Of a DNA stretch of 64,000 nt, positions 26,786 to 35,268 are shown piece after piece (the first letter of the stretch is position 1; each line of letters starts with the position of its first letter). Origin of the DNA: Herbaspirillum sp. Its GTDB lineage: Bacteria > Pseudomonadota > Gammaproteobacteria > Burkholderiales > Burkholderiaceae_D. The stretch spans positions 62,001-126,000 of the forward strand of contig JAQGLY010000061.1 of the NCBI GenBank assembly GCA_028292625.1, read 5' to 3'. Made by a program: the position numbers and the translations under genes. Below the pieces are notes generated by a model. The model had not been told where the DNA came from. It saw nothing but the letters and a program-made list of their open reading frames with translations, and did not search any database.

Positions 26786-27358
26786 ATGAATAATTCTGTA
26801 GCAAGCGAGCCCCTCCCCCGGAACCTGACCCATCTGTTTATCGCCTTTACCCTGCTGGCGCTGCAAGGATTCGGCGGCGTGATGATGGTCGTGCATCGCG
26901 AACTGGTGGAAAAGAAGCGCTGGCTGACCGACGAACAATTCGTCGAGGACTGGTCGGTGGCCCAGCTGTTGCCTGGCGCCAACATCATTAATCTGGCGCT
27001 GATCATCGGCAATCGCTACTTCGGCGTGCGCGGCGCATTGACGGCGCTGGCGGGGATTTTATGCGCCCCGGCGGGGGTGGTGATCCTGCTGGCGCTGCTG
27101 CATAGCAGGTTTGCCGACAATCCCGGGGTGATCGGCGCGTTGCGCGGCATGGGCGCGGTGGCCGCCGGGCTGATCGCGGCCACCGGCCTGCGATTGCTGA
27201 AGTCGATGAAAATCCATCCCTTGCCGAAAGCGGCATGCGCCGTTCTGGGCGCCTGCTGCTTTTTGATGATCGCCATCATGCGCTGGCCGCTGGCGTATGC
27301 GTTGCTGGGCTTGGGAACCATTTCCTGCACCGCGACTTTCCTGAGGCTGAAGCGATGA
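26786..27358 (+). CDS. Chromate transporter family protein, short form 1
   Basis: The 190-residue membrane protein is a single-domain (short-chain) CHR-family member. Visible are the N-terminal LALQGFGGVMMVV, the W-containing block RWLTDEQFVEDWSVAQLLPG and the GANIINLALIIG strand that follows. Short CHR proteins work as pairs of two half-proteins that together equal a full ChrA. This one overlaps the next gene by four bases (ATGA), as expected for such a pair. Substrate is chromate or another oxyanion. Confidence 0.88.
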   Translation: MNNSVASEPLPRNLTHLFIAFTLLALQGFGGVMMVVHRELVEKKRWLTDEQFVEDWSVAQLLPGANIINLALIIGNRYFGVRGALTALAGILCAPAGVVILLALLHSRFADNPGVIGALRGMGAVAAGLIAATGLRLLKSMKIHPLPKAACAVLGACCFLMIAIMRWPLAYALLGLGTISCTATFLRLKR

Positions 27359-27939
27359 GCGCGCCGTTGCAGTTAAACCTGCATGCCGGCGACTGGCTGG
27401 GATTGTTCGGGCATTTCCTGACCCTGTCGCTGATGTCGGTGGGCGGTGCGGTTTCCGTGATACCGGACATGCATCGTTATCTGATCGAGCGTCAGCATTG
27501 GCTGACCGACCCGCAATTCAGCGGTTCGATCGCGATCGCCCAGTCGTCCCCGGGGCCGAACATCCTGTTCGTCGCGTTGATGGGATGGAATGTCGGTCTG
27601 AATGCCGGCGGCATATGGCAGGCATTATTGGGGGTGCTCGTCATTTTGGGCGCCATGGTGCTGCCGAGCTCGATACTCACTGTGGTGGTGACGCGCTGGC
27701 TGCATCACAACCGGAACAGGCGAGTGGTGCGGGCATTCAAGCAGGGCATGGCACCGATCGTGGTGGCCTTGATGCTGGCGACCGCCTGGATTCTGGCCAG
27801 CGCGAATCACGGTTTTGCGACCGCCTGGCCAATCTGGCTGGTGACGCTGCTCGCCGCATTGCTGGTTTGGCTGACGCGAGTGCATATATTGTGGCTGCTG
27901 GCGGCCGGGGCCGCACTGGGATGGTTTCATCTGATATGA
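27355..27939 (+). CDS. Chromate transporter family protein, short form 2
   Basis: The 194-residue protein is the second half-size CHR member. The start at 27355 lies in the ATGA overlap with the preceding gene; its first block is FGHFLTLSLMSVGGAVSVIPDM, given here as LSLMSVGGAVSVIP, followed by QHWLTDPQFSGSIAIAQSSPG. The C-terminal part is strongly hydrophobic. It overlaps the following full-length transporter gene by four bases, making three coupled CHR genes. Confidence 0.87.
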   Translation: MSAPLQLNLHAGDWLGLFGHFLTLSLMSVGGAVSVIPDMHRYLIERQHWLTDPQFSGSIAIAQSSPGPNILFVALMGWNVGLNAGGIWQALLGVLVILGAMVLPSSILTVVVTRWLHHNRNRRVVRAFKQGMAPIVVALMLATAWILASANHGFATAWPIWLVTLLAALLVWLTRVHILWLLAAGAALGWFHLI

Positions 27940-29141
27940 GCGATATCTCTCCCGAGCGCGCCAGAAACGGCGTTCTGCAACTCTTTGCCGTGTTCTTGAA
28001 ACTGGGGCTGACTTCGTTCGGCGGCCCGATCGCCCATCTCGGCTATTTCCGGGAAGAATTCGTGACCCGGCGGCGCTGGTTCGATGAACATGCGTATGCG
28101 GATATCGTCGCGCTTTGCCAGTTTCTGCCGGGCCCCGCGAGCAGCCAGGTCAGCATGGCGATCGGTTTGTCGCGCGCCGGCGTGCTGGGCGCCATCGCCG
28201 CCTTTCTGGGGTTCACCCTGCCTTCCGCCGTGGCGCTGGTGTTGTTCGGCATGGGCGTCAACCGCTTCGGCAGCCAGCTCGGCAACGGCTGGGTGCACGG
28301 ACTCAAGATTGTGGCCGTCGCCGTGGTCGCGCAAGCGCTGTGGGGAATGGGGAAATCGTTGGCGCCGGACAGCAAGCGAGCGACCATCGCCGTCGCCGCG
28401 GCGGTGCTGGTCGCGGCCATCCCGTCGTCGTTCGGCCAAGTCATCGTGATCGCGCTGAGCGGTCTGTGCGGCTGGGCGTTTCTCAGGAACGAAACGGAAC
28501 TGCCTCACGCCCGCCTGGAAATGACGACCAGCCGCTTTGCCGGGATCGCATATTTCATCGTTTTCCTATTGCTTTTGGTGGTATTGCCGATCGTCGCAGA
28601 AGGGTCGAGCCACTATGCTCTGAAACTGTTCGACGGATTTTATCGCACCGGCGCCCTGGTGTTCGGCGGCGGACACGTCGTTTTACCGCTGCTTCAGGCA
28701 CAGGTGGTTCCGGCCGGCTGGGTATCGAACGACACATTTCTGGCAGGCTACGGCGCCGCGCAAGCGGTTCCCGGTCCATTGTTTACATTCGCCGCATATC
28801 TTGGGGCGGTGTCCAGCCAATCGCCCAACGGCTGGGCGGGCGCGGCCATCGCGACGCTCGCCATATTCATGCCGGCCTTCCTTCTGATCGTGGCGACGTC
28901 GCCGTTTTGGGAGCAATTCCGCCGTTATACCGGCGTGCGGCGCGCCATGCTGGGCATTAACGCCGCCGTCGTAGGCATATTGCTCGCCGCGTTTTACGAT
29001 CCGGTCTGGACCGGCGCGATCAACAGCACGGCGGATTTCTGCCTGATGGCGGTGGCGTTTCTATTATTGGTTTTCTGGAAATGGCCGCCGTGGCTGGTGG
29101 TGATTCTTACTGCGCTTGCCGCCGCCGCATTGCTGGGATAG
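27936..29141 (+). CDS. chrA: Chromate transporter, full-length ChrA type
   Basis: The 401-residue protein holds two CHR domains in one chain. N-terminal signatures are LGLTSFGGPIAHLGYFREEF and LCQFLPGPASSQVSMAIG. The C-terminal domain repeats the pattern (ALVFGGGHVVLPLLQ, GYGAAQAVPGPLFTFAAYLG). ChrA expels chromate from the cytoplasm. The start at 27936 is within the four-base overlap with the short form 2 gene; upstream sequence is the neighbouring gene in another frame. A full-length protein directly following a half-size pair is unusual. No chrB regulator or chromate reductase adjoins it. Confidence 0.92.
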   Translation: MSDISPERARNGVLQLFAVFLKLGLTSFGGPIAHLGYFREEFVTRRRWFDEHAYADIVALCQFLPGPASSQVSMAIGLSRAGVLGAIAAFLGFTLPSAVALVLFGMGVNRFGSQLGNGWVHGLKIVAVAVVAQALWGMGKSLAPDSKRATIAVAAAVLVAAIPSSFGQVIVIALSGLCGWAFLRNETELPHARLEMTTSRFAGIAYFIVFLLLLVVLPIVAEGSSHYALKLFDGFYRTGALVFGGGHVVLPLLQAQVVPAGWVSNDTFLAGYGAAQAVPGPLFTFAAYLGAVSSQSPNGWAGAAIATLAIFMPAFLLIVATSPFWEQFRRYTGVRRAMLGINAAVVGILLAAFYDPVWTGAINSTADFCLMAVAFLLLVFWKWPPWLVVILTALAAAALLG

Positions 29142-29172
29142 CGCCTAGAAGCCGCCTCGGCATCAATGAAAA

Positions 29173-29196
29173 CGGCCGAACGGATTCGTTCGGCCG
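29173..29196 (-). terminator. Hairpin terminator between convergent chrA and cytochrome c genes
   Basis: A perfect ten-base stem (CGGCCGAACG / CGTTCGGCCG) has a four-base loop. On the minus strand it is followed by TTTTC, so it can end the cytochrome c transcript; it may also stop chrA transcription. Confidence 0.6.
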
Positions 29197-29215
29197 CGGC
29201 CCCGCACCCGGCTTT

Positions 29216-29611
29216 TTACTTGCCGCCGACCGGCACGGGTTTAGGCAGCAACGGAATGCTGTCGGCGGACCTCGGCGCCGGCTGCGCGCTGAGATAAGCG
29301 TAGATGTCACGCAAATCCGCATCGCTCAAGACCTTTTCCGAAAACGGCGGCATCTCTCCGCCCGGATGGCGCACGTAGGCCGAAAGCCCAGCATACGGAA
29401 TCAGATGGACCGCAATCGCCGGTCCGACGCCGCCCTGTCCGACAGTGCCGTGACATAGATAACAGCCGTTTTTTTCGAACAGAGCCGCGCCGCGCTGCAC
29501 CTGTTCCGATTGCGCCGGCGGCGCCGATTGCGCCATCGCCGGCGCGATTGCCGCCGACATGGCGAGCGCAGCGGCAAATTTCAGGCCAAGACTTGATTTA
29601 AGTATGTTCAT
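29216..29611 (-). CDS. Exported class I cytochrome c
   Basis: The 131-residue protein has a signal peptide (MNILKSSLGLKFAAALAMSA, cleavage near PAMAQS), the haem-binding motif CYLCH at about residues 54-58 and a likely methionine ligand in GGEMPPFSEKVL. The C-terminal proline-rich tail follows the last helix. The gene starts nine bases after the stop of the exported ThDP enzyme and is almost surely co-transcribed with it. An electron-transfer role for that enzyme is the simplest reading. Confidence 0.9.
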   Translation of the reverse strand: MNILKSSLGLKFAAALAMSAAIAPAMAQSAPPAQSEQVQRGAALFEKNGCYLCHGTVGQGGVGPAIAVHLIPYAGLSAYVRHPGGEMPPFSEKVLSDADLRDIYAYLSAQPAPRSADSIPLLPKPVPVGGK

Positions 29612-29619
29612 GGCAACTC

Positions 29620-31578
29620 CTAGCGTGGCTGAGTGACGACATCGATCAATGCGGGCAAGCCGCTTTTGACCACGGCCATCGCGCGCGCGATGGCGGGTCC
29701 GAGCTGCGCCGGGTCCGAGATCGGCCCCTCGGCCCACACCCCCATGCTGCGGGCCATCGCCGCGTAATCGATGAAGGGATCCTCGATCCGGGTGCCGATG
29801 CGCCAGGTAGCGGCCTCGCGATCGCGCCGCACGCCCATGCGCTGGAGATGCATGGCCTCCTGTTGCCAGGCGCGATTGTTATGCATGACCGACAGTAGCG
29901 GAATCTTGTGATGCGCCAGCGTCCAGAACACCGATGGCAGCATCAGCAGGTCGCCGTCGGTCTGAATGCTGACCGGCAGACGTCCCTCGCTCTTGCAGGC
30001 CAGCGCGGCGCCCGCCGCGGCCGGCAGACCGTAGCCGATACCGTAGCCGCCGGAGCCGCCGTTGAACTGCTTGTATTCGGTAATATCCCACAACAGCTGC
30101 GGCCAATTGCTCACGAATTGCGTCTCGGACACCAAGGCCCATTTCTTCTCATGCCTGAGCTGATCCCAGAGCTCCATGCACAAACGCGCGGTGCTGATCG
30201 GACTTGCATCCCAACCGGCGGCGGCGCGCTCGCGCGCGGCATTGCGTGTTTCCACGAATGCCTCCGTCATCGGCTTCTTGCGCGCCGCGATGGCGCCGGC
30301 CCGACCGCTATCGGTTGCCCGCTTGATCGCGGCGATCAACGACGGCAGCGTAGTCTGGGCATCGGCCGCGATCGTGATATCGGCCGGCTGATAACGCTCC
30401 ACGTCGCCGAAACTGGATTTCTGATACAGATAGCCGGTGCTGATGGACAACAACTGCACATCCGGTCTGGCGATGCGCGAGGCCGGACGGCCCGGCGTAT
30501 CGGCGATCTTGTTGATCAGGCTGTAGACGTCGCCGACTTCCAGCGCCAGAATCACGTCTGCGTCTTTCAGCAGCGTGGCTTTGCGCGCGGTTTGCTGCAA
30601 ATAGTGATTGTTCGGGAAATTCATCCGGCCGTAGGTATCGATGACCGGCGCATTCAGGCTCTCGGCGAGCTTGACCAGCAGATCGACGCCTTCCTGATTG
30701 CGCGCCGCGCGATCGACCACGATCACCGGATGGCTTGCGGCGACCAGCAATTGCGCTATCCGCCCGACCGATTCCGGATCCCCCTCCGGCAGCGCCACAT
30801 GGACCTTTTTCGGAATCTTCAGCGACTTGGGGTTCTCGATGGGATCTTCCTGCAACTCGGAGTCGGCCACGATCATGACCGGCTCCATCGGCGACGTGGT
30901 GGCCAGCGTCATGGCCCGCATGAAGGACTCGGCAAAGTTCTGCAGCGATCCCGGCGCATCGTCCCACTTCAGCATGTCGCGCACTTGCGCGCCCATGTCG
31001 ACGGCGGTGTGATCCCACTCGACGCCGGGCCTGCGCTTGGTGGCATCGACGGTATTGCCGACCAACAGCATGATCGGCACGCGGTCGCACCAGGCATTGT
31101 AGATCGCCATCGATGCATGCTGCAGACCGACCACCGCATGCACCATGGCCGCCATCGGCTTGCCCGCCATCTTGGCATAGCCATGGGCAATGGCGACGGC
31201 AGCTTCTTCATGACAGCAGACGATCATTTCCGGCGCCTTGTTGCCGCCGTAGTTGCACAGCGATTCCTGCAAACCGCGCAAGGAGGAGGCGGTCATGATG
31301 GAAACGTATTCGATGCCCGCGGCCTTCATCACGTCAACCATGAAGTCGGAGCCGGGATTGGCGACGTGGGCGGCGTCCGTCATCGGTTCGCCGGGGCTCA
31401 TCCTTTCGGCCGCGACCGTGTGCGGGGAAGGCCCGGGCGCCGATGCAGGCTTGAGACCAGTCGTCTGGGCGCTGCTTTCGGTGGGCGACACCAGGCCGAC
31501 GGCCCCTGTGGCGGCGCCCGCGCCGGCAACCAGCGCTCCCTTCAAAAAGCCGCGTCGGCCAGTTTCCTTTTCTTGCAT
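29620..31578 (-). CDS. Tat-exported thiamine-diphosphate-dependent enzyme (acetolactate synthase / benzoylformate decarboxylase superfamily)
   Basis: The 652-residue protein starts at 31578 after a GGAGACA ribosome-binding site. Residues 1-38 form a twin-arginine signal (RRGFLKGALVAGAGAATGAVG, shown here as RRGFLKGALVAGAGA). The ThDP superfamily domains follow: PYR with the conserved glutamate in VCCHEEAAVAIAHGYAK, the central domain, and PP with the Mg/ThDP motif TDGDLLML ending in MHNNRAW. The motif has T instead of the first G of GDG. ThDP enzymes are normally cytoplasmic, so an exported one with a cytochrome c partner is notable and may work as a periplasmic oxidative decarboxylase. The substrate is unknown. 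Confidence 0.87.
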   Translation of the reverse strand: MQEKETGRRGFLKGALVAGAGAATGAVGLVSPTESSAQTTGLKPASAPGPSPHTVAAERMSPGEPMTDAAHVANPGSDFMVDVMKAAGIEYVSIMTASSLRGLQESLCNYGGNKAPEMIVCCHEEAAVAIAHGYAKMAGKPMAAMVHAVVGLQHASMAIYNAWCDRVPIMLLVGNTVDATKRRPGVEWDHTAVDMGAQVRDMLKWDDAPGSLQNFAESFMRAMTLATTSPMEPVMIVADSELQEDPIENPKSLKIPKKVHVALPEGDPESVGRIAQLLVAASHPVIVVDRAARNQEGVDLLVKLAESLNAPVIDTYGRMNFPNNHYLQQTARKATLLKDADVILALEVGDVYSLINKIADTPGRPASRIARPDVQLLSISTGYLYQKSSFGDVERYQPADITIAADAQTTLPSLIAAIKRATDSGRAGAIAARKKPMTEAFVETRNAARERAAAGWDASPISTARLCMELWDQLRHEKKWALVSETQFVSNWPQLLWDITEYKQFNGGSGGYGIGYGLPAAAGAALACKSEGRLPVSIQTDGDLLMLPSVFWTLAHHKIPLLSVMHNNRAWQQEAMHLQRMGVRRDREAATWRIGTRIEDPFIDYAAMARSMGVWAEGPISDPAQLGPAIARAMAVVKSGLPALIDVVTQPR

Positions 31579-31998
31579 ATTTGTCTCCGTCACTGAGTTG
31601 AGTACGCCGCGCACCGACCGGCGCGCAACGGCTGGGACCACCTGAAACCAGGCGTAGAAACGAATGCGATCGACGTCCCAATATCTAGGAAAATTCGCTC
31701 ACCCTCAATAAAACGAGCTGGATGCGGACGTTGCCTGAATAAATCGATGCACCGACAGCACCGTTACTGCGCAGCGGTCTCCCACTGAGCGATACTCGAT
31801 AAATTCATCAATATTTGTCTCCTATTGTGAATATTTTGATCTTATAAATTTAATTTAATTGTCATATTATAGGAATAATTCATTTTAGTCTTGCTCCAGC
31901 AAAACAAAAAAACACCGAAATTGGAAGTCGGAGAGGCCGAAACGAAATATTTATAAAAGCTCACTGCGGCGGCCCACCGACCAACAACAGGAGAAGAC
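31579..31998. other. AT-rich intergenic region, 420 nt
   Basis: This divergent region lies between the exported ThDP enzyme and the cyclodeaminase homologue. Bases from about 31800 to 31960 are markedly AT-rich compared with the surroundings. It must contain both promoters, but no confident -35/-10 pair or open frame could be assigned. Confidence 0.55.
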
Positions 31999-33072
31999 AT
32001 GCGCGTATTGAGCAATGAAGACATAGACCGGTTATTGACCATGCCGGAATGCATTGAGGTACTCGAAGAGATGTATCTGGACTATGCCAACGGACAGGCG
32101 CTGCTGGTGCCGCGCATCGACAATCTTTCGCCGGCGACCGAAGCCGGCGCCTACTACGCCTTCAAGCAGATGGGCGGCGCGTGGCCGCGGCGGCGGGTGC
32201 AGGCGCTGCGCATCAATTCGGACATCATCACCCACCCTATCGTCGCCGGCAAACAACGCCGCGTGAAAGAGCCGAAAGCCAACGGCCGCTGGGTCGGCCT
32301 GGTCTTCATGTTCAGCAGCGAGACCGGCGCATTGCTGGGCATCTTCCCGGACGGCGCCATGCAGCGCCTGCGCGTCGGCTCGGCCAACGGGATTGCGTTG
32401 AAATATCTGGCGCGCAAGGAGTCGCGCACGCTGGCGCTGATCGGCACCGGCTGGCAGGCCGGCGGTCAATTGATGGCGGCGCTCGCCGTGCACCCTTTCC
32501 GGCAGGTTCGCATCTTCAGTCCTCGCGCCGAGAGCCGGGCGGCGTTCGTCGCGGAAGTCCGGGCCCGTCATCCCGGCGTCGAGATCCTGAATATCGACAA
32601 TGCGGAAGAAGCCGTCAACGGCGCCGACGTCGTCATGGCCGCCACGTCGTCCATGATCCGGGTGCTGGAGCCGTCATGGCTTAAACCGGGCACGCACGTG
32701 AGCTGCATCAAATCGCAGGAAGTCGATCAGGAGCTGCTCGACGCCTGCGACCATGTGGTGGTACACGTCGTGGCCCAGCCCAAGCAATACGACAACATCA
32801 TGCCGGGGATGCCGAATCTGAACTCACTGCACGAAAAGGGATGGTGGAATGCGCCGGGCAACCGATTCAGCGAGTATCCGGAACTGGCGCAACTGGTGGC
32901 GGGAACCACGCCCGGCCGTAAAAATCCGGACGACGTCACCTGCTTCGTCAACAATGTCGGCATCGGCCTGCAGTTTGCCGCCGCGGGCGCGCTGGTGCTC
33001 GACAAGGCGCGCGATCTGAATATGGGGCACGAACTGCCGGACGACTGGTTTTCGGAAACGGTGCATCCGTAA
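31999..33072 (+). CDS. Ornithine cyclodeaminase / mu-crystallin family protein
   Basis: The 357-residue NAD(P)-dependent protein has the two-domain fold of ornithine cyclodeaminase, alanine dehydrogenase and mu-crystallin. The substrate-side region is near the N-terminus (MRVLSNEDIDRLL, PRIDN), and the dinucleotide-binding block is TLALIGTGWQAGGQLMAAL with the following IFSPRAESRAAF. A GGAGAAGAC ribosome-binding site precedes the ATG. The family includes cyclodeaminases and imine reductases, so the exact reaction is open. The genes that follow (binding protein, isochorismatase fold) may belong to the same catabolic unit. Confidence 0.88.
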   Translation: MRVLSNEDIDRLLTMPECIEVLEEMYLDYANGQALLVPRIDNLSPATEAGAYYAFKQMGGAWPRRRVQALRINSDIITHPIVAGKQRRVKEPKANGRWVGLVFMFSSETGALLGIFPDGAMQRLRVGSANGIALKYLARKESRTLALIGTGWQAGGQLMAALAVHPFRQVRIFSPRAESRAAFVAEVRARHPGVEILNIDNAEEAVNGADVVMAATSSMIRVLEPSWLKPGTHVSCIKSQEVDQELLDACDHVVVHVVAQPKQYDNIMPGMPNLNSLHEKGWWNAPGNRFSEYPELAQLVAGTTPGRKNPDDVTCFVNNVGIGLQFAAAGALVLDKARDLNMGHELPDDWFSETVHP

Positions 33073-33468
33073 CTTCCCTCTTCGGAAAGCAAACAACGGC
33101 GACGACGTTCACTTATCCTGATCACGCGCCGTTTCAGGCATGGCGCCGCCGTCGACAAGCGCCGCGGCCAATCCATACCGACATGAAAAAATAATTCCGA
33201 TATGGAGGACATAGTTCTCATATGCGGAAAAACAGGATTGACTTGGAGAGAACCCGGACTTTATAGTTTGGCGCAGGGGTTTAAATATTTTCCGCATTAA
33301 ATCGATGGGGGCCTGCGCTTGCGCATCTGGCCTCACTCTTGATGATTTTATCCGGCCGCAAAAACTCAATACCGGATATTCAGGCAATTTACTCTAAGCG
33401 ACCGCAAGAAAACGGCAGTTTTTACAGACCTGCGTCGTCGAGATTAAATCGAAAATGAAAGATGACGC
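33073..33468. other. Intergenic region, 396 nt, with a long leader
   Basis: No open frame is convincing here. It holds a promoter at 33238-33267, which would give a leader of about 195 bases before the binding-protein gene. No known riboswitch was recognised in the leader. Confidence 0.5.
33238..33267 (+). promoter_or_regulatory. Sigma70-type promoter upstream of the orphan binding protein
   Basis: TTGACT (33238-33243) and TATAGT (33262-33267) are separated by 18 bases. The predicted start is about 195 bases upstream of the start codon. Confidence 0.55.
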
Positions 33469-34515
33469 ATGAGGATAAAGTCCGCTTTACTGCTGGCGAT
33501 GGGACTGCTTGCCGCCAACGCGATGGCGCAGATCCCAATGACCATGGGCGAACTCGTCGTCTACGGCGGTCCCGACCGCGAACATGTCTTGCTCGAAGGC
33601 GCAAAAAAGGAAAGCGGGCTGACGCTATACACATCGCAGCAACTGGCCGATACCAATCCCATCGTCGAAGCGTTTCAAAAAAAGTACGGACTCAAGGTCA
33701 CGGTATGGCTCGCCGGCCCCGAGGAAGTCCTGCCGCGGATCGTCAATGAGGCCAAAGGCAAACACGCGGCATTCGACGTGGCGGAAACCGAAGGGCAAGC
33801 CCTTGAGGCGCTGCACCGCGAACATCAACTGCAGGCTGTCCGCACCCCCTATCTGAAAGATTTGATGCCGGAGGCGCTGCGCCCGCACGGCGAATGGGTC
33901 GGCACGCGCCTGCTGATGTTCTCGCTGGCGTACAACACCAATCTGATAAAGAAGGCGGACTTGCCGAAGACCTGGGACGACCTGGCGAATCCGAAATGGA
34001 AAGGCAAGCTCGGCATCGAAGCCAAGGATGACGAATGGTTCTATAGCCAGGTGCAGCAACTGGGCCCGGAACACGGCCTGCAATTGTTCCGCCAGATCGT
34101 CGCCACCAACGGCCTGTCGGTACGCAACGGCCATTCGCTGCTAAACAACCTGGTGGCGGCCGGCGAAGTGCCGCTGGCATTGACGGTGTATAACGCCCGG
34201 GTGCAGCAACTGAAAGCCAAGGGCGCGCCGATCGAATGGTTCGTGCTGCAGCCTGCGATTGCCCAGCTCAACGGCGCCGGCGTCGCGCGCAATGCACCGC
34301 ATCCTTATTCGGCATTGCTGTTCTTCGACTTCCTGCTGTCCGAAGGACAAGGCATTCTTTCCCAGCGCAATGCGATCCCGGTCGCCAAAGCGTTTCCTTC
34401 GCCGTTGGCGAACTTCCCGTTCAAAGTAACCGATCCCGCAAAACTGATCGACGACGGCGAAAAATGGACAAAAATTTACCGGGAAATCACGTCGGCGGCG
34501 CCGCCGAAACCGTAA
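33469..34515 (+). CDS. Periplasmic binding protein, iron(III)/polyamine-like, orphan
   Basis: The 348-residue exported protein has a signal peptide (cleavage near ANAMAQ). It belongs to the same family as the protein at 9479-10537; shared blocks include LTLYTSQQ, FQKKYGLKVTVW and LANPKWKGKLGIEAK. It has no permease or ATPase gene nearby. The isochorismatase-fold gene follows 37 bases downstream, so the two are likely co-transcribed and may handle the same compound. Confidence 0.87.
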   Translation: MRIKSALLLAMGLLAANAMAQIPMTMGELVVYGGPDREHVLLEGAKKESGLTLYTSQQLADTNPIVEAFQKKYGLKVTVWLAGPEEVLPRIVNEAKGKHAAFDVAETEGQALEALHREHQLQAVRTPYLKDLMPEALRPHGEWVGTRLLMFSLAYNTNLIKKADLPKTWDDLANPKWKGKLGIEAKDDEWFYSQVQQLGPEHGLQLFRQIVATNGLSVRNGHSLLNNLVAAGEVPLALTVYNARVQQLKAKGAPIEWFVLQPAIAQLNGAGVARNAPHPYSALLFFDFLLSEGQGILSQRNAIPVAKAFPSPLANFPFKVTDPAKLIDDGEKWTKIYREITSAAPPKP

Positions 34516-34552
34516 AACCTCTCTCAAAACCGCAACTCAAAGGAATCGCATC

Positions 34553-35197
34553 ATGGCACTCGACACACTCATTCCCGCACGCACCGCAGTGCTGTTCTTC
34601 GACATGTTGAACGGCCACGTCAAAAAGGAAGACCCAAAAACGCGGGCGCGTTACGAGCCGGTGGTCGCTGCCGCCAGCCAGGTGCTGCAAGCCGCGCGGG
34701 CGAATCGGATGATGGTGGCGTATGCCGCCGCGAATCACCGGGCCGACAACGCGACCACCGGGCAAACCATCCGCGACACCAACGGCCGGCTCAATCCGAT
34801 TCCGCTCGATCAAAATCAGAACCCGATCTTCAAGCCGGTCGTCTCCGGCGGTACCTGGGAAGCGGCCGTGATCGATGAACTGGCGCCGCAGCCGGAAGAT
34901 TACCTGATCCCGAAATACCGCTGGAGCGCCTTCTTCCAGACCTACCTGGATCTGGCGCTGCGCACACGCAAGATCGACACCATCATCATCGCCGGCGGTT
35001 CGACCGACGTCGGCGTCGCCAGCACCGCGTATTCGGCGCGCGATATGGATTACAACCTGGTCTTCGTCAGCGACGCATCCAGTTCGCCGGAAACCGACAA
35101 TCACGAACAGTTCATGCGCCGCATTTTCCCGCGCATGGGACGGGTGCGCACCGCCGCGCAAGTGGCTGAGATGTTGAAGGCTGGCGGCGGGAAATAA
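34553..35197 (+). CDS. Isochorismatase-fold (cysteine hydrolase superfamily) protein lacking the cysteine
   Basis: The 214-residue protein has the Rossmann-like isochorismatase fold. The catalytic Asp is in VLFFDMLNGH and the Lys in IPKYRWSAFF, but the position of the nucleophilic cysteine (usual GxxTDxCVxxTA) reads GGSTDVGVASTA, with Gly. Nicotinamidase-type and other amidase members need this Cys. True isochorismatases such as EntB and PhzD lack it, so a non-amidase or vinyl-ether hydrolase activity is more plausible. It follows the orphan binding protein closely. Confidence 0.87.
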   Translation: MALDTLIPARTAVLFFDMLNGHVKKEDPKTRARYEPVVAAASQVLQAARANRMMVAYAAANHRADNATTGQTIRDTNGRLNPIPLDQNQNPIFKPVVSGGTWEAAVIDELAPQPEDYLIPKYRWSAFFQTYLDLALRTRKIDTIIIAGGSTDVGVASTAYSARDMDYNLVFVSDASSSPETDNHEQFMRRIFPRMGRVRTAAQVAEMLKAGGGK

Positions 35198-35268
35198 AAC
35201 GCAAAGGGTCCGGATCCGGGCATGCCTGGATTCGAACCGGTATTGCCGGATTGGATCGCGGCTCACAA

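Noticed and set aside
29908..31596. 562-codon plus-strand frame opposite the ThDP enzyme
   Set aside because: Antisense shadow; the minus-strand product has unmistakable family motifs.
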